A stretch of DNA of 35,877 nt from an uncultured Clostridia bacterium (GCA_947167045.1 CAMVGO010000023.1:1-35877); one strand, 5' to 3'. Shown: positions 24,474 to 33,204, numbered from the stretch's first letter. Notes: generated by a model from the letters alone, not told the origin. Numbers and translations: made by a program.

Positions 24474-25457
24474 TTATAATTTCGACTTAACCTTATATTC
24501 CAATCCCGGAGAGATGGAGCATAAGAATGCCTGCATCGTCCATTTCACGTCGCCTTCAGATGAGAACATCGCCGGCCCAAGATTTTTTCTTATCTTGCTT
24601 ACAAGGTCTTTTTGCAGCTGCTTATCTTCGTAATTACACTCAAACATACGGTTGATGTAAAAAGAAGACGAAAGAGCGATCCTTGCACGGACTCTCTTTC
24701 TTGCATCCTTTGAATCACCCACTACGGAAAGAAGTTTCTCGAGTGAATAAACTTCTGTGATCCAGATCCTGTTGAATTCCTTTGCATGTACGGAAGCATA
24801 TCTGCTTCCGGTGGGATGAAGGATGTAATGGTAGTCAGCATACTTGGTGTTTATGCTGATCTTTCTGCATTTCTTCGTATATTCGCAGCAAAAGAGCAGA
24901 TCTTCAAAAATGGCTATATCCTTATCAAAAACGATCCCGTTTTCTCTTAACAGAGATGTGCGGAAAATTTTCGAGATCGGATATCCCTGAACGCCGCCGA
25001 GCGAGACGAGAACTTCAAGGCATCTGTCGACGCCGCAGGTCTCCTCCATGTCGACGCATCTGCCCCTGGTCTCCCCTTTCTCGGATTCCTTTACCCAGCC
25101 GCAGATGCCTAAGTCTATGCCTTCTTTCATGAGCGTTACGAGGTGCTCGACATAACCGCTTACGACATAGTCGTCGCAGTCGATGAATACGATGAATTCG
25201 CCCATCGCTTTGCTCATGCCGAGGTTTCTCGTATCAGATACACCAGTGTTTTCCTTTGTCTCTACATAGATGCGGTTATCTTTTGAAGCATAGTTCATGC
25301 AGATATTGAGCGACCCGTCTTTCGAGCCGTCATCAACAAGGATTATCTCGATGTGTGAGTACGTCTGGGCGATGACCGAATCGAGACATCTGCTCAGATA
25401 TTTTTCGCCGTTATATACCGGGATCACTATGCTCACAAGACCTTTCTGATAATCCAT
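24474..25457 (-). CDS. GT2 glycosyltransferase
   Basis: 327 residues, ATG 25457. A textbook GT-A start: VSIVIPVYNGEKYLSRCLDS, IEIILVDDGSKDGSL, VSDTRNLGMSKAMGEFIVF and the metal-binding DCDD. The second half (AIFEDLLFCCEYTKKCRKIS) carries the ED of the catalytic base region. It is a cytosolic enzyme adding a sugar to the lipid-linked unit; donor and acceptor are unknown. It follows the Stealth gene by 12 bp. Confidence 0.9.
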   Translation of the reverse strand: MDYQKGLVSIVIPVYNGEKYLSRCLDSVIAQTYSHIEIILVDDGSKDGSLNICMNYASKDNRIYVETKENTGVSDTRNLGMSKAMGEFIVFIDCDDYVVSGYVEHLVTLMKEGIDLGICGWVKESEKGETRGRCVDMEETCGVDRCLEVLVSLGGVQGYPISKIFRTSLLRENGIVFDKDIAIFEDLLFCCEYTKKCRKISINTKYADYHYILHPTGSRYASVHAKEFNRIWITEVYSLEKLLSVVGDSKDARKRVRARIALSSSFYINRMFECNYEDKQLQKDLVSKIRKNLGPAMFSSEGDVKWTMQAFLCSISPGLEYKVKSKL

Positions 25458-25469
25458 CTTCTTTACGCC

Positions 25470-26465
25470 CTACTTCTCGAAAATTGACTTCTCAGGAAGA
25501 AGTTCATCCAAAGCCTTGTTTACCAGTTCCTTGCATCTGTCGTAATCTTCGACGAGGGTCGAATCGTTGATGCATACCAGGCGCGTCTTGCCCGGATTCT
25601 TCAGGATGTTAGAAACGCCTTCCGTGTCGGAGCCGCGCATGTACAGTCCGAAGTCCCAGCGTCTGGGCTCGAACTTTCCGGACATCAGCTGCCACTGGCG
25701 CATGAGCCACTCGCTGACGTCGTCCCTTGTCCTGAACTTATTCTTTGAAGTGTTGTCCAGAACCTCAAATTCCTTTTCCCATACTTCCTCGAAAACAGAC
25801 TTATTGTAAGAGAAAGGGATATGGGGTTCAAACAGTCCGAGGATGCTCGAGAACCTGCTGAAGAGCATGGTCCTAACCATGAACTTGCCGTACTTTAACG
25901 TGTACCATTTCTTCTTGTTCTTCTTGACGTCCCCGACCGTGAAATAGTCGTTGATTATTCCGATGTTGTTGGTCTCGACATCGCAGATAACGTCCCTGAA
26001 TATAGGCGCCGGTGATAAGACCGCCATGTCTTTCGGAAGCCCGTTCTCGAAAAAGTCCTCAGGCACTGTCTTCTGGATGACGAACATGTCGTCGTTGAAG
26101 TTGATGAAGTGCTCGGAAAGACCCGGGATCCTGTGGATATTGATCTCAATAGCGCTTGAGTTGAATGTCGGAAGATATTCTTCAGGCATGAACTCGGTGT
26201 GCTTTACGACGTGAAGCTTCGGGCAATCCGTGTTGAGCCATGAAGGAAGATGTCCCACGGTTACGAAATGGACCTTGTCGACCCACGGCATGAACTTGTC
26301 TATTCCGCGGAAAACATACTGGAGATTATCCCAGTCGCGGTAATGCGTCGACCTGTTGCTCGACGTGTCGATGCCTTTTATCTTTCTCTCCCACTCGGCT
26401 TTTGAAGCGACCCATTCAGGATCGTTTCCGTCTACCCAGGTAAGTACAACATCTATCTTTTCCAT
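25470..26465 (-). CDS. Stealth-family sugar-1-phosphate transferase
   Basis: 331 residues, ATG 26465. All the early Stealth blocks are readable: CR1 KIDVVLTWVDGNDPEW; CR2 HYRDWDNLQYVFRGIDKFMP, then HFVTVGHLPSWLN, LPTFNSSAIEINIHRIPGLS and HFINFNDDMFV (with the NDD metal site); CR3 near FEPHIPFSYNKSVFEEVW. CR4 is represented by VCINDS. Stealth proteins transfer a hexose-1-phosphate to build phosphodiester-linked polysaccharides. Here it suggests a phosphodiester in the repeat unit besides the phosphocholine added by LicD. It lies 3 bp after the GT4 gene. Confidence 0.9.
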   Translation of the reverse strand: MEKIDVVLTWVDGNDPEWVASKAEWERKIKGIDTSSNRSTHYRDWDNLQYVFRGIDKFMPWVDKVHFVTVGHLPSWLNTDCPKLHVVKHTEFMPEEYLPTFNSSAIEINIHRIPGLSEHFINFNDDMFVIQKTVPEDFFENGLPKDMAVLSPAPIFRDVICDVETNNIGIINDYFTVGDVKKNKKKWYTLKYGKFMVRTMLFSRFSSILGLFEPHIPFSYNKSVFEEVWEKEFEVLDNTSKNKFRTRDDVSEWLMRQWQLMSGKFEPRRWDFGLYMRGSDTEGVSNILKNPGKTRLVCINDSTLVEDYDRCKELVNKALDELLPEKSIFEK

Positions 26466-26468
26466 TCT

Positions 26469-27659
26469 TTATTTCCCTATCGTGCTCTCATATATTGCCA
26501 TCAGCTGTCTGTAATTGTCTTCAGGCATATATTTGGTCTCATATTCTTTCCTTGCGTTAAGCCCCATGCTGCCGCATTTGTCAGGATCGTTCCAAAGGGC
26601 GTTTATCTTTCCGATGAATCCTTCGACGGATCCGAGCTTGAACTTGCTGCCGTTATAGTCTTCGGTTACTGCTTCTTCCGAAAAGCCCAGGTCTGTAGCG
26701 ACCAGAGCCTTTCCCAAAGACATGGTCTCAATCTCGACCATGGAGCATCCCTCATACCAGATGGAAGGAAATACGACGAACTCCGCGCCCTTAACGATCG
26801 ACAGGCACTTGTTATGCTCCGTGTAACCAAGATAGTAAACGTTATCCTTCGTTTCCGCCCATTTCGAGAACTCATCCTCAAGAGGGCCTCCGCCCATAAC
26901 TACGAGCGGAATGTCAGTTATCTTATCCCATGCCTTCATGAGGATCCTGACGCCCTTCTCCTCGCCTATACGGCCGTAGAAGACGACATATCTGTCAGGT
27001 ATTCCCTCGACTTTGACAGGCGTTGCGTTCGCCTCCGCGTCGGGCACGAAATTATACTTCTTCGTGATCTTGTTCTTATCGAATCCGATTTCTTCGAGGA
27101 GTCTTATCTGGTTGTCGTTCAGGCAGATATATCTGTCAATCTGATCGTAGAAACTCCTCTTCTTTCTGTGATAGTTGAAGATATTTGCCACTATAAGGCT
27201 CTGAGCCTTTGAGCCCTTAAAGCAGCCGTACTTGCACATGCGCATATAGTGTCCGTCGCCGCATTCGTTACAGAGCTCAGTGCCTCTTAATGAAGTCGCG
27301 CAGGGGCAGACGAATCTCGTGTCGTGGAGCGTTGCCACAACGGGAACGTCCAGTCTCTTAGCCGCGTAGAGCACGGAGGGCGAGAGCAGCGGGAAGAATG
27401 TGTGAACATGCACGACATCAGGCTTGGTCTCTTTTATCTTCTCCTGCACGGCATTGTAGTTCTTCTTTGACCAGAGCATGCCGAAAACCGCCTTGATCTT
27501 GCCTGCCGCGCCCGCGTTATCGAACTCGTCGTTTGATACGGAGTATCTGATCACCGTATTACCGTGGGATTCAAGGAGCGCAGTCTCGGACTTGAAGACC
27601 TGATCGTCTCCGCTGGCTGAACCTTTTCTATGGAAATTGTGAACCGCCAGTATCTTCAT
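26469..27659 (-). CDS. GT4 glycosyltransferase
   Basis: 396 residues, ATG 27659 overlapping the previous stop by 4 bp. The N-terminal Rossmann part contains VHNFHRKGSASGDDQVF, PDVVHVHTFFPLLSPSVLY and VPVVATLHDTRFVCP, with a four-Cys cluster (C115-region: CPCATSLRGTELCNECGDG). The C-terminal part has YGRIGEEKGVRILMKAWD, GGGPLEDEF, and PSIWYEGCSMVEIETMSLGK with the E-x7-E donor-binding motif. It is a GT-B retaining enzyme. The Cys cluster is common in O-antigen GT4 members. Substrate unknown. Confidence 0.92.
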   Translation of the reverse strand: MKILAVHNFHRKGSASGDDQVFKSETALLESHGNTVIRYSVSNDEFDNAGAAGKIKAVFGMLWSKKNYNAVQEKIKETKPDVVHVHTFFPLLSPSVLYAAKRLDVPVVATLHDTRFVCPCATSLRGTELCNECGDGHYMRMCKYGCFKGSKAQSLIVANIFNYHRKKRSFYDQIDRYICLNDNQIRLLEEIGFDKNKITKKYNFVPDAEANATPVKVEGIPDRYVVFYGRIGEEKGVRILMKAWDKITDIPLVVMGGGPLEDEFSKWAETKDNVYYLGYTEHNKCLSIVKGAEFVVFPSIWYEGCSMVEIETMSLGKALVATDLGFSEEAVTEDYNGSKFKLGSVEGFIGKINALWNDPDKCGSMGLNARKEYETKYMPEDNYRQLMAIYESTIGK

Positions 27660-28897
27660 GCCAGGAAGACTCTCTTATATTCGTCGCCTATGAACTGCCA
27701 GCTGTAAGCAGTCCTGATGCGCTCTTTGGCCTTGCTGCCAAACGCTTCTCTTGTCTTACCGTCCATCAGGTCAGCCTCGTCTATAAGCCTTGCGAGCTCG
27801 CCTTCACCGCTTCCCCAATAAAGGGCGGCATCCTGACCGACTTCGCGGTTGAATCCGACATCGATCAGAAGGTTTAAGTCTGTTGCTCCCAATGCCTCCA
27901 AAAGGCTGGGATTCGTGCCACCGACTGTATGGCCGTGGAAGTTTGCATATGCGTTCTCCCTGATCTTCTTCAGGAGCTCGGGATCGTAGACGGTACCAAC
28001 AAATTTGATGCGGCTGTCTGATCTCCAGTGGAGCTTCTGCTCGAGCTCTTCAAGGAGAGAATCGTTCTTGGTCGTGATGATGGCGAAATCCTTCGTGGAC
28101 TTCGATCTCATGAACTCACGGATCATGATCTCAAAGCTGTTCTCCGGAACGAACCTTCCGCAGCACATATAGTAGTTATCTTTGGAAAGGCCATGAGATG
28201 CGAGCCACTCTGTAAACTTCTGATCGTCGTCAGAGAGCGTGCTCTTCTTAAGGTCAGCGCCGTATGCGATGAATGTCGTTTTCGGGCTGTAGCCTGAGTA
28301 TTCTTCCCTGATGTATTTTTCGATATTGACAGAATCGCAGACCATGAGATCGGCGTGCTTTGTCATGAGACGCTCGGATTCCTTCCAGTACTTGCGAACG
28401 GGGCCGGACCATTTCGCCCTCTTCCACTCGTGTCCGTCAGGATTTACGAAAACCTTTGCACCGAGCTTGTGAGCCTTCTTTACGAGTCCGCCGAAAAAAG
28501 GTCCGATGCGGCATGCGAGCACATAAACGATCGCATCCCTGATATTGTTTTCGCTAATGTATCTGAGGCACCACTTGAATGCCTTTATGTCATATGCGAT
28601 CGCCTGTGCCGCACCTATCTGCGGAACCTTGATCTTAACCACGTTTGCATTGTGATATACGAAAGACTTTACGCTTCCGTCTTCTGCTTTTTCGATGCCG
28701 CTGACACCATTCAATTTTGTCTCGTCCATCGCGCCGTCACCGTTGGCTTTGGTGACGATGAAATACTTTATGGAAGTCTCATTCTGATGGGTCTCCGTGA
28801 GCTTATCGAGGAATGTCTCATAGCCGCCGTACTGACCGATGCACTTTGCACCGATGATAAAAACGGCTTTCGCATTTCCCGGTAAGATTCCGCTCAT
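27656..28897 (-). CDS. Cps2T-like rhamnosyltransferase (DUF1972 N-terminus)
   Basis: Start set at ATG 28897, which overlaps the upstream TGA (TGATG); the preceding GTG at 28900 is less likely. 413 residues. The N-terminus VFIIGAKCIGQYGGYETFLD is the DUF1972 signature of Cps2T-type enzymes, followed by VKIKVPQIGAAQAIAYDIKA, KVFVNPDGHEWKRAKWSGP and a GT-B donor half (CCGRFVPENSFEIMIREF, GHTVGGTNPSLLEALGA). Pneumococcal Cps2T adds the first rhamnose to the lipid-linked glucose. Its position right after the initiating transferase gene gives the same order here, so it is probably the second enzyme of unit assembly. Confidence 0.9.
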   Translation of the reverse strand: MSGILPGNAKAVFIIGAKCIGQYGGYETFLDKLTETHQNETSIKYFIVTKANGDGAMDETKLNGVSGIEKAEDGSVKSFVYHNANVVKIKVPQIGAAQAIAYDIKAFKWCLRYISENNIRDAIVYVLACRIGPFFGGLVKKAHKLGAKVFVNPDGHEWKRAKWSGPVRKYWKESERLMTKHADLMVCDSVNIEKYIREEYSGYSPKTTFIAYGADLKKSTLSDDDQKFTEWLASHGLSKDNYYMCCGRFVPENSFEIMIREFMRSKSTKDFAIITTKNDSLLEELEQKLHWRSDSRIKFVGTVYDPELLKKIRENAYANFHGHTVGGTNPSLLEALGATDLNLLIDVGFNREVGQDAALYWGSGEGELARLIDEADLMDGKTREAFGSKAKERIRTAYSWQFIGDEYKRVFLA

Positions 28898-30339
28898 CAC
28901 ATAGCTCCTTTATGAGTAAAGAGCACACCTATGGTCTTAAAGATGATCTTCAGGTCGAGCGTAAGGCTCCAGTTAGCGATATATTCGGTATCGAGCTTAA
29001 CGACTTCCTCGAAATCCGTGATCTCGGATCTTCCCGATACCTGCCACATCCCAGTGATGCCGGGTTTAACGGCCATTCTCGCACGGTGGTGGAAGTGATA
29101 TTTCTCATACTCGTCGAGCGTCGGAGGTCTTGTTCCGACAGTCGACATCGTACCCATGAGGACGTTAAAGAACTGAGGGAACTCGTCGAGGCTCGTCTTT
29201 CTGATGAACTCTCCGATACCCGTCTTCTTTGTTCCGTCGGGAAGGATCTTGTTGCCGATGATCCTCGGGTCGAAATCCATCTTGAACATCATGCCGTCCT
29301 TGACGCGGTTCTCTTCCATGAGTTCCTTCTTCATATCCTCCGCGTCCATTCTCATGGAACGGATCTTATAGATCTTGATGTGTCTGCCGTTCTTTCCGAT
29401 TCTCTCCTGCTTGAAAAGGATCGGGCCGGGAGACTGCATCTTTATGATGGGGCCGACAATAGCCATTATCAGAAGAGCCGCGATACTGCCGATGATTCCG
29501 GCGAAGATATCGAAGATCCTCTTGATAAGGGTCTGTACCGGAGTAGCATAATTGATCGCCGTCGTGAGCACCGTCGTTCCGCCGATCTTCTCGGAGAATC
29601 TCTTGACTCCGGAACGTGTCATGTAAGGAACGTGATAGTGCGTGGGAACTGCCATGACCGCACAGGCGTCCATGAGCTTTACGACCTTCTTGTCGTTGAT
29701 CGGAGCATCGATGTAGACTGAATCGATCCACTCCTCGGCGATGTACTTTGCGGCATTTCTCATCTCGGCTACAACAGGGATACCGTGTATGCTCTTATGG
29801 TTTGTCGTCTCGAGAAGGACAACGCCTACGATGGAATATCCTGCCTGCTTGTCACTAAGGAGCCTGCTGAGGATCATGTCAGCATTGGCCTCGGAAACAA
29901 CAACGAGCATGTTGTTCCTGTCTCTTCTGAAGCTCGTATGGCGAAGGATCCACTTCCATAAGATCCTCGCACAGTAGCCGAAGAGCAGATAGAAAACGAA
30001 GGTGATACCAAGTACGTATCTTGAATAGACCTCACCCAACTGGGACGAGAAGAAATAGACAAGTACGATGGCGAGCACATATACGCTGTGCCTGAGATGC
30101 TCGAAGATCTCCCTCAAATATCCGCGCTTGATAACGTCATGCAGAGAATTGTTTACGACTATGACCAGAACATCCGCGATAAAGAGCAAAAGACCCAAGG
30201 TCTTGTACTCGTGCATGGAATAGACCCATCCCTGCAGACGCAGATAGAAAGCAACCATATAGCAGAGCTGAAGCACAATAATATCAAGCACCATAAAGTC
30301 CAAGTGCTTTGACCACCCCTGTGCATTTCTCTTGTACAC
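28897..30339 (-). CDS. polyprenyl-phosphate sugar-1-phosphate transferase (CpsE/WbaP type)
   Basis: 480 residues. The start is GTG 30339 with GGGGGA nine bases upstream; no ATG fits. Four or five N-terminal transmembrane segments (residues ~12-130) precede a CoA-binding-like middle domain (MLVVVSEANADMILSRL, GIPVVAEM) and the C-terminal catalytic domain from ~270: KRIFDIFAGIIGSIAALLIM, GPILFKQERIGKNGRHIKIY, KIRSMRMDAE, the catalytic DE in KTSLDEFPQFFNVLMG and PGITGMWQVSGRSE. It transfers hexose-1-phosphate, probably glucose or galactose, to undecaprenyl phosphate and starts the repeat unit. First gene of the 13-gene operon. Confidence 0.93.
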   Translation of the reverse strand: MYKRNAQGWSKHLDFMVLDIIVLQLCYMVAFYLRLQGWVYSMHEYKTLGLLLFIADVLVIVVNNSLHDVIKRGYLREIFEHLRHSVYVLAIVLVYFFSSQLGEVYSRYVLGITFVFYLLFGYCARILWKWILRHTSFRRDRNNMLVVVSEANADMILSRLLSDKQAGYSIVGVVLLETTNHKSIHGIPVVAEMRNAAKYIAEEWIDSVYIDAPINDKKVVKLMDACAVMAVPTHYHVPYMTRSGVKRFSEKIGGTTVLTTAINYATPVQTLIKRIFDIFAGIIGSIAALLIMAIVGPIIKMQSPGPILFKQERIGKNGRHIKIYKIRSMRMDAEDMKKELMEENRVKDGMMFKMDFDPRIIGNKILPDGTKKTGIGEFIRKTSLDEFPQFFNVLMGTMSTVGTRPPTLDEYEKYHFHHRARMAVKPGITGMWQVSGRSEITDFEEVVKLDTEYIANWSLTLDLKIIFKTIGVLFTHKGAM

Positions 30340-30505
30340 TTCTTATTCCCCCAGTGTCATGTACTTACTTATGCCGGTGATATGCTGTAAGCCTTTGCGG
30401 CAGTATTCCGATTTGGCAGCATGCCGCTTCAGCAGTAATGCCCATCGCAACGTTCAAGTCCGTTGTGCAGCCGGTATTCCATCCACACGGACTTATGGAG
30501 TATAT
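30340..30505 (-). promoter_or_regulatory. extended -10 promoter and structured leader of the polysaccharide operon
   Basis: On the minus strand TGATATACT gives an extended -10 (TATACT at 30500-30505) without a clear -35. The ~155-nt leader then holds a strong stem-loop (AAGTCCGT/ACGGACTT at 30456-30463 and 30488-30495, with an inner GTG/CAC) and a second GCGGCA/TGCCGC stem near 30397-30427. It does not match any riboswitch consensus I can recall. Between 30506 and 30628 I see only A+T-rich sequence. Confidence 0.45.
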
Positions 30506-30628
30506 CACAGACTACATTTTACCATTATTCCTTAAAATATAATAAATAATAAATATGACATGCTCATTACGGCTTTTGGTGAAAGTGATAATTGAACGGG
30601 ATACTTGGGGACTCCCGGTCGAATGATA

Positions 30629-30888
30629 AGGAATTATCCCAAAGTTGTTGAAAACAGCTTCGTGGGATAAATTTTTCTTTGAGAATTATCCCGGAAGCGT
30701 GAAAAACCATTGTTTGGGATAAATATCCCTTTGAGAATTATCCCGGAAGCGTGAAAAGCCATTGTTTGGGATAAATATCCCTTTGAAAATTATCCCGTAA
30801 GCGCGAAAAAACATTGTTTGGGATAAATTTTCTTTTGAAAATTATCCCGCGGAAGCAATAATTCACGGGTTGGGATATAATCGCCTTT
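30629..30888. repeat. tandem palindromic array A, exact 52-bp period
   Basis: Five units start at 30629, 30681, 30733, 30785 and 30837. Each has GARAATTATCCC at its left and TTGGGATAA at its right, so TTATCCC and GGGATAA form an inverted pair in every unit. Units 2 and 3 differ at a single base; units 1 and 5 are the most diverged. The part between the arms (GGAAGCGTGAAAA) is conserved too. There is no coding function; an open frame over part of it is incidental. Confidence 0.93.
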
Positions 30889-30928
30889 GAATCCCAGCTC
30901 AAAAATATACCAAAATACCTTGCAAAGT

Positions 30929-31140
30929 CAGCTGATATCGTTTTCAAAGTCTTTTTCCCGAAAACGATATCGTGGTTCTTCAGCTGATATCGTTTTTGAA
31001 GTCTTTTTCCCAAAAACGATACTTTGCAAAGTCGGCTGATATCGTTTATTAAGACTTTTCCACAAAAACGATATCGTGGCTCTTCAGCTGATATCGTTTT
31101 TTAAGACTTTTCCACAAAAACGATATCGTGGTTCTTCAGC
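30929..31140. repeat. tandem palindromic array B, exact 52-bp period
   Basis: Units start at 30929, 30981, 31033 and 31085, with a partial unit at 31137. Each opens CAGCTGATATCGTTTT and later contains AAAACGATATC, an inverted pair spaced ~15 bp within the unit and ~14 bp across unit borders. The sequence is unrelated to array A, but the period is identical. A partial unit end (TTGCAAAGT) precedes 30929. The 30889-30928 stretch joins the arrays. Confidence 0.93.
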
Positions 31141-31205
31141 CGGTACCGGCGGACCGCCCCGGAACTAAAAAAGCTGACCAAAGACTAAATAAAGCAGCCC
31201 CCATC

Positions 31206-31237
31206 AAAAAAGCCGCAGCGGGAGCCACAGCTTTTTT
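31206..31237 (-). terminator. terminator of the diguanylate cyclase gene
   Basis: On the minus strand AAAAAAGC pairs with GCTTTTTT, and the stem continues inward with G-C and G-U pairs to a TCCC loop. It ends in six T residues and lies 40 bp past the stop codon at 31277. Confidence 0.85.
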
Positions 31238-31276
31238 GAAGTAATGATGAGCAAAATTACTTTATGTACTGTCCAT

Positions 31277-33112
31277 TTAAGTCCGGTTCTTTTTCTTGGC
31301 CTTCTTCTCAAGATACATGGCCTTGTCGGCTTTACTCATGCTCTCCATGAGATCCTTCCATTTTGTCAGTTCACAGGTGCCGATGCTCGAGCTCAGTTCG
31401 AATTCAAACTTGCCTTTCTTGTTGACCTCTTTGAGATTGTTCCTGACATTTCTGATGAACTGGCCTACCCTGCCGACGTCCGTCATGATGAGGACTGCCA
31501 CAAACTCGTCACCGCCCATTCTGGCGACGAACTCCTTTGATTTCAAGGCGTTGTAGATACACTTGGAAGTCTCCTTGATCGCTTCATCGCCAATGTTGTG
31601 GCCGAATGTATCGTTGATATACTTGAGGCCGTCCATGTCGATGGAGACGATGGCAAGATCGGTAACTGCCTTGCCGTTATCGTCGAAGAGCTTGGATATC
31701 TCTTTTTCAAAGCCGCGCCTGTTGAGTATGCCCGTCAGCGAGTCCTTAGTATAAAGGCTCATGATGTCGGCGATACCGAAATATTTCTGATAGAGTTCGA
31801 GTTTGTTTATTACCTGGCCGGTCTCCATGAGGATAAACTCGATCTTCTCGTTGATGAAGCCGTTTTCCTTAGTATCGACTATCAGCGCCGCATAACCGTA
31901 AACAACGTTCTTATTTGCGATCGGGAGAAAAATTATCGTGCCGGTCTTATCTTCCAGGAAACCTTCAGGAAGGAGCCTGTTGCTCGGGAACTCCCGGAAT
32001 TCGATAAATGTATTGCCCGAAGCATCGAAATATCCGCTCAGGACTCTGTCATTTTCACGGTATCTGCAGATGTAGCATTCCTTGATGCTGGACGCTTTCT
32101 TAAGTGAGTCGAGAGTAACCTGGATTGCGGCTTCACGCGTCAGCGCCTCCTCGAAATCAGTACTTACGAGAACGTATTCTCTCATGGCTTCAATGGAATT
32201 CGATTTGGCGACCTTGAGATCTCTCAATACCTTAAAGACATCTCTGCCGGGATCATCGTCACCGGTACTCTCGCGGATTACGATATTTCCCGAGACATTA
32301 ACGTAAAGGTCGGGATTTTCCTTGGCGTATATCTTTTCGAGCAGTTCCATCGCAGCATTGACAAGCGTCTCTTCCGAGATCTCGATCGTGGTAAGCGAAG
32401 GAATGTGATCTCCTGCTTCCGAAATGTTATCGATGCCGCTGATGATGGTATCGCCCGGAATGTTGAAGCCCCGCTGGATCAGTTCATCGATGAGAGTAAT
32501 GGCTTCGTAGTCGTTCGAACAGATTATCGCTTCAGGGAGCGTGCCGTCGGGCTTAGTAAAGAAATCAGCCTGCTCGGGGCCCTGGGTTATCCAGTAGTTG
32601 CCGTGGAAGACCATGTCTTCGGAAACTTCGTATCCTGCTTCTCGCATGGCATCTTCGAAGCCTGCTCTTCTCTCCGCAGAGTCGAGAAGGTCGTCTCTGC
32701 CGGTGACAAAACCGATGTCGCCGGACTTGCACTTGGAGATTACATATTTCGCGACCTCGTGCATTATCGCCCTGTTGTCGGGAACGACGTTAAAGAAACC
32801 GTTGATCTCGGCTCTGATGCATACTACGGGCGGTACATCGGGATTTGACAGGAGTTCTTCGATAAGGTCCTTGGAAAGGCCTGCCTGATCGACCGTGTCG
32901 GCACAAAGAATTATGCCGTCATAGTCATTGAGGCGGGGCAGCGAAAGAATGCTCTTGTATCCGATAACCTGCAGAGGGTTATTGCTGGGAACGGAGCAGT
33001 TTCCGTAAACATCAACCCTATGCCCTTTCGCACGGGCAAAGGCATCGATACTTCTGATGATGGACGCGGAGTAGTCCCTGTACATATCTCCGACGAAAGC
33101 ACATATCTTCAT
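31277..33112 (-). CDS. LacI-type sensor / GAF-like / GGDEF diguanylate cyclase
   Basis: 611 residues, ATG 33112. Residues ~1-280 are a periplasmic-binding-protein-like sensor of LacI type (KICAFVGDMYRDYSASIIRS, YDGIILCADTV, DNRAIMHEVAKYV, GDIGFVTGRDDLLDSAERRAG, IICSNDYEAITLIDEL, SGIDNISEA) without the DNA-binding helix-turn-helix. Residues ~310-450 look like a GAF-type domain. The GGDEF domain starts at DSLTGILNRRGFEKE and holds IVSIDMDGLKYINDTFGHNIGD and ARMGGDEFVAVL. The inhibitory RxxD site expected just before GGDEF reads KSKE, so product inhibition may be absent. No signal or membrane segment: it should make c-di-GMP in the cytosol in response to a small ligand, perhaps a sugar. It lies between two sets of polysaccharide genes. 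Confidence 0.9.
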   Translation of the reverse strand: MKICAFVGDMYRDYSASIIRSIDAFARAKGHRVDVYGNCSVPSNNPLQVIGYKSILSLPRLNDYDGIILCADTVDQAGLSKDLIEELLSNPDVPPVVCIRAEINGFFNVVPDNRAIMHEVAKYVISKCKSGDIGFVTGRDDLLDSAERRAGFEDAMREAGYEVSEDMVFHGNYWITQGPEQADFFTKPDGTLPEAIICSNDYEAITLIDELIQRGFNIPGDTIISGIDNISEAGDHIPSLTTIEISEETLVNAAMELLEKIYAKENPDLYVNVSGNIVIRESTGDDDPGRDVFKVLRDLKVAKSNSIEAMREYVLVSTDFEEALTREAAIQVTLDSLKKASSIKECYICRYRENDRVLSGYFDASGNTFIEFREFPSNRLLPEGFLEDKTGTIIFLPIANKNVVYGYAALIVDTKENGFINEKIEFILMETGQVINKLELYQKYFGIADIMSLYTKDSLTGILNRRGFEKEISKLFDDNGKAVTDLAIVSIDMDGLKYINDTFGHNIGDEAIKETSKCIYNALKSKEFVARMGGDEFVAVLIMTDVGRVGQFIRNVRNNLKEVNKKGKFEFELSSSIGTCELTKWKDLMESMSKADKAMYLEKKAKKKNRT

Positions 33113-33118
33113 ACCCCG

Positions 33119-33124
33119 ATTATA
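33119..33124 (-). promoter_or_regulatory. TATAAT box just upstream of the diguanylate cyclase start
   Basis: A perfect TATAAT on the minus strand lies only 6 bp before the ATG at 33112, with GGGG but no proper ribosome site between. The -35 region is weak. If used, transcription would begin at or next to the start codon, giving a leaderless message. Confidence 0.35.
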
Positions 33125-33204
33125 GAAAATTAATGTTAGTCATCGAAGACGATTTCATAAACAAAGTATGAAATCTTATGAATAAAAAAATTTAAGGAGA
33201 AATA

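Noticed and set aside
30340..30505. c-di-GMP (GEMM) riboswitch in the polysaccharide leader
   Set aside because: A CCGCAAAGGC stretch recalls the GEMM core, but the tetraloop/receptor and the remaining conserved positions are absent.
30738..31013. 91-residue open frame on the minus strand
   Set aside because: It lies across arrays A and B and reads repeated hairpin sequence, with no ribosome site and no recognisable protein features.
30629..31140. Possible CRISPR array (regular 52-bp repeats)
   Set aside because: The entire unit, including what would be the spacer, is conserved from copy to copy, the units are palindromic throughout, and no cas gene is in the window.
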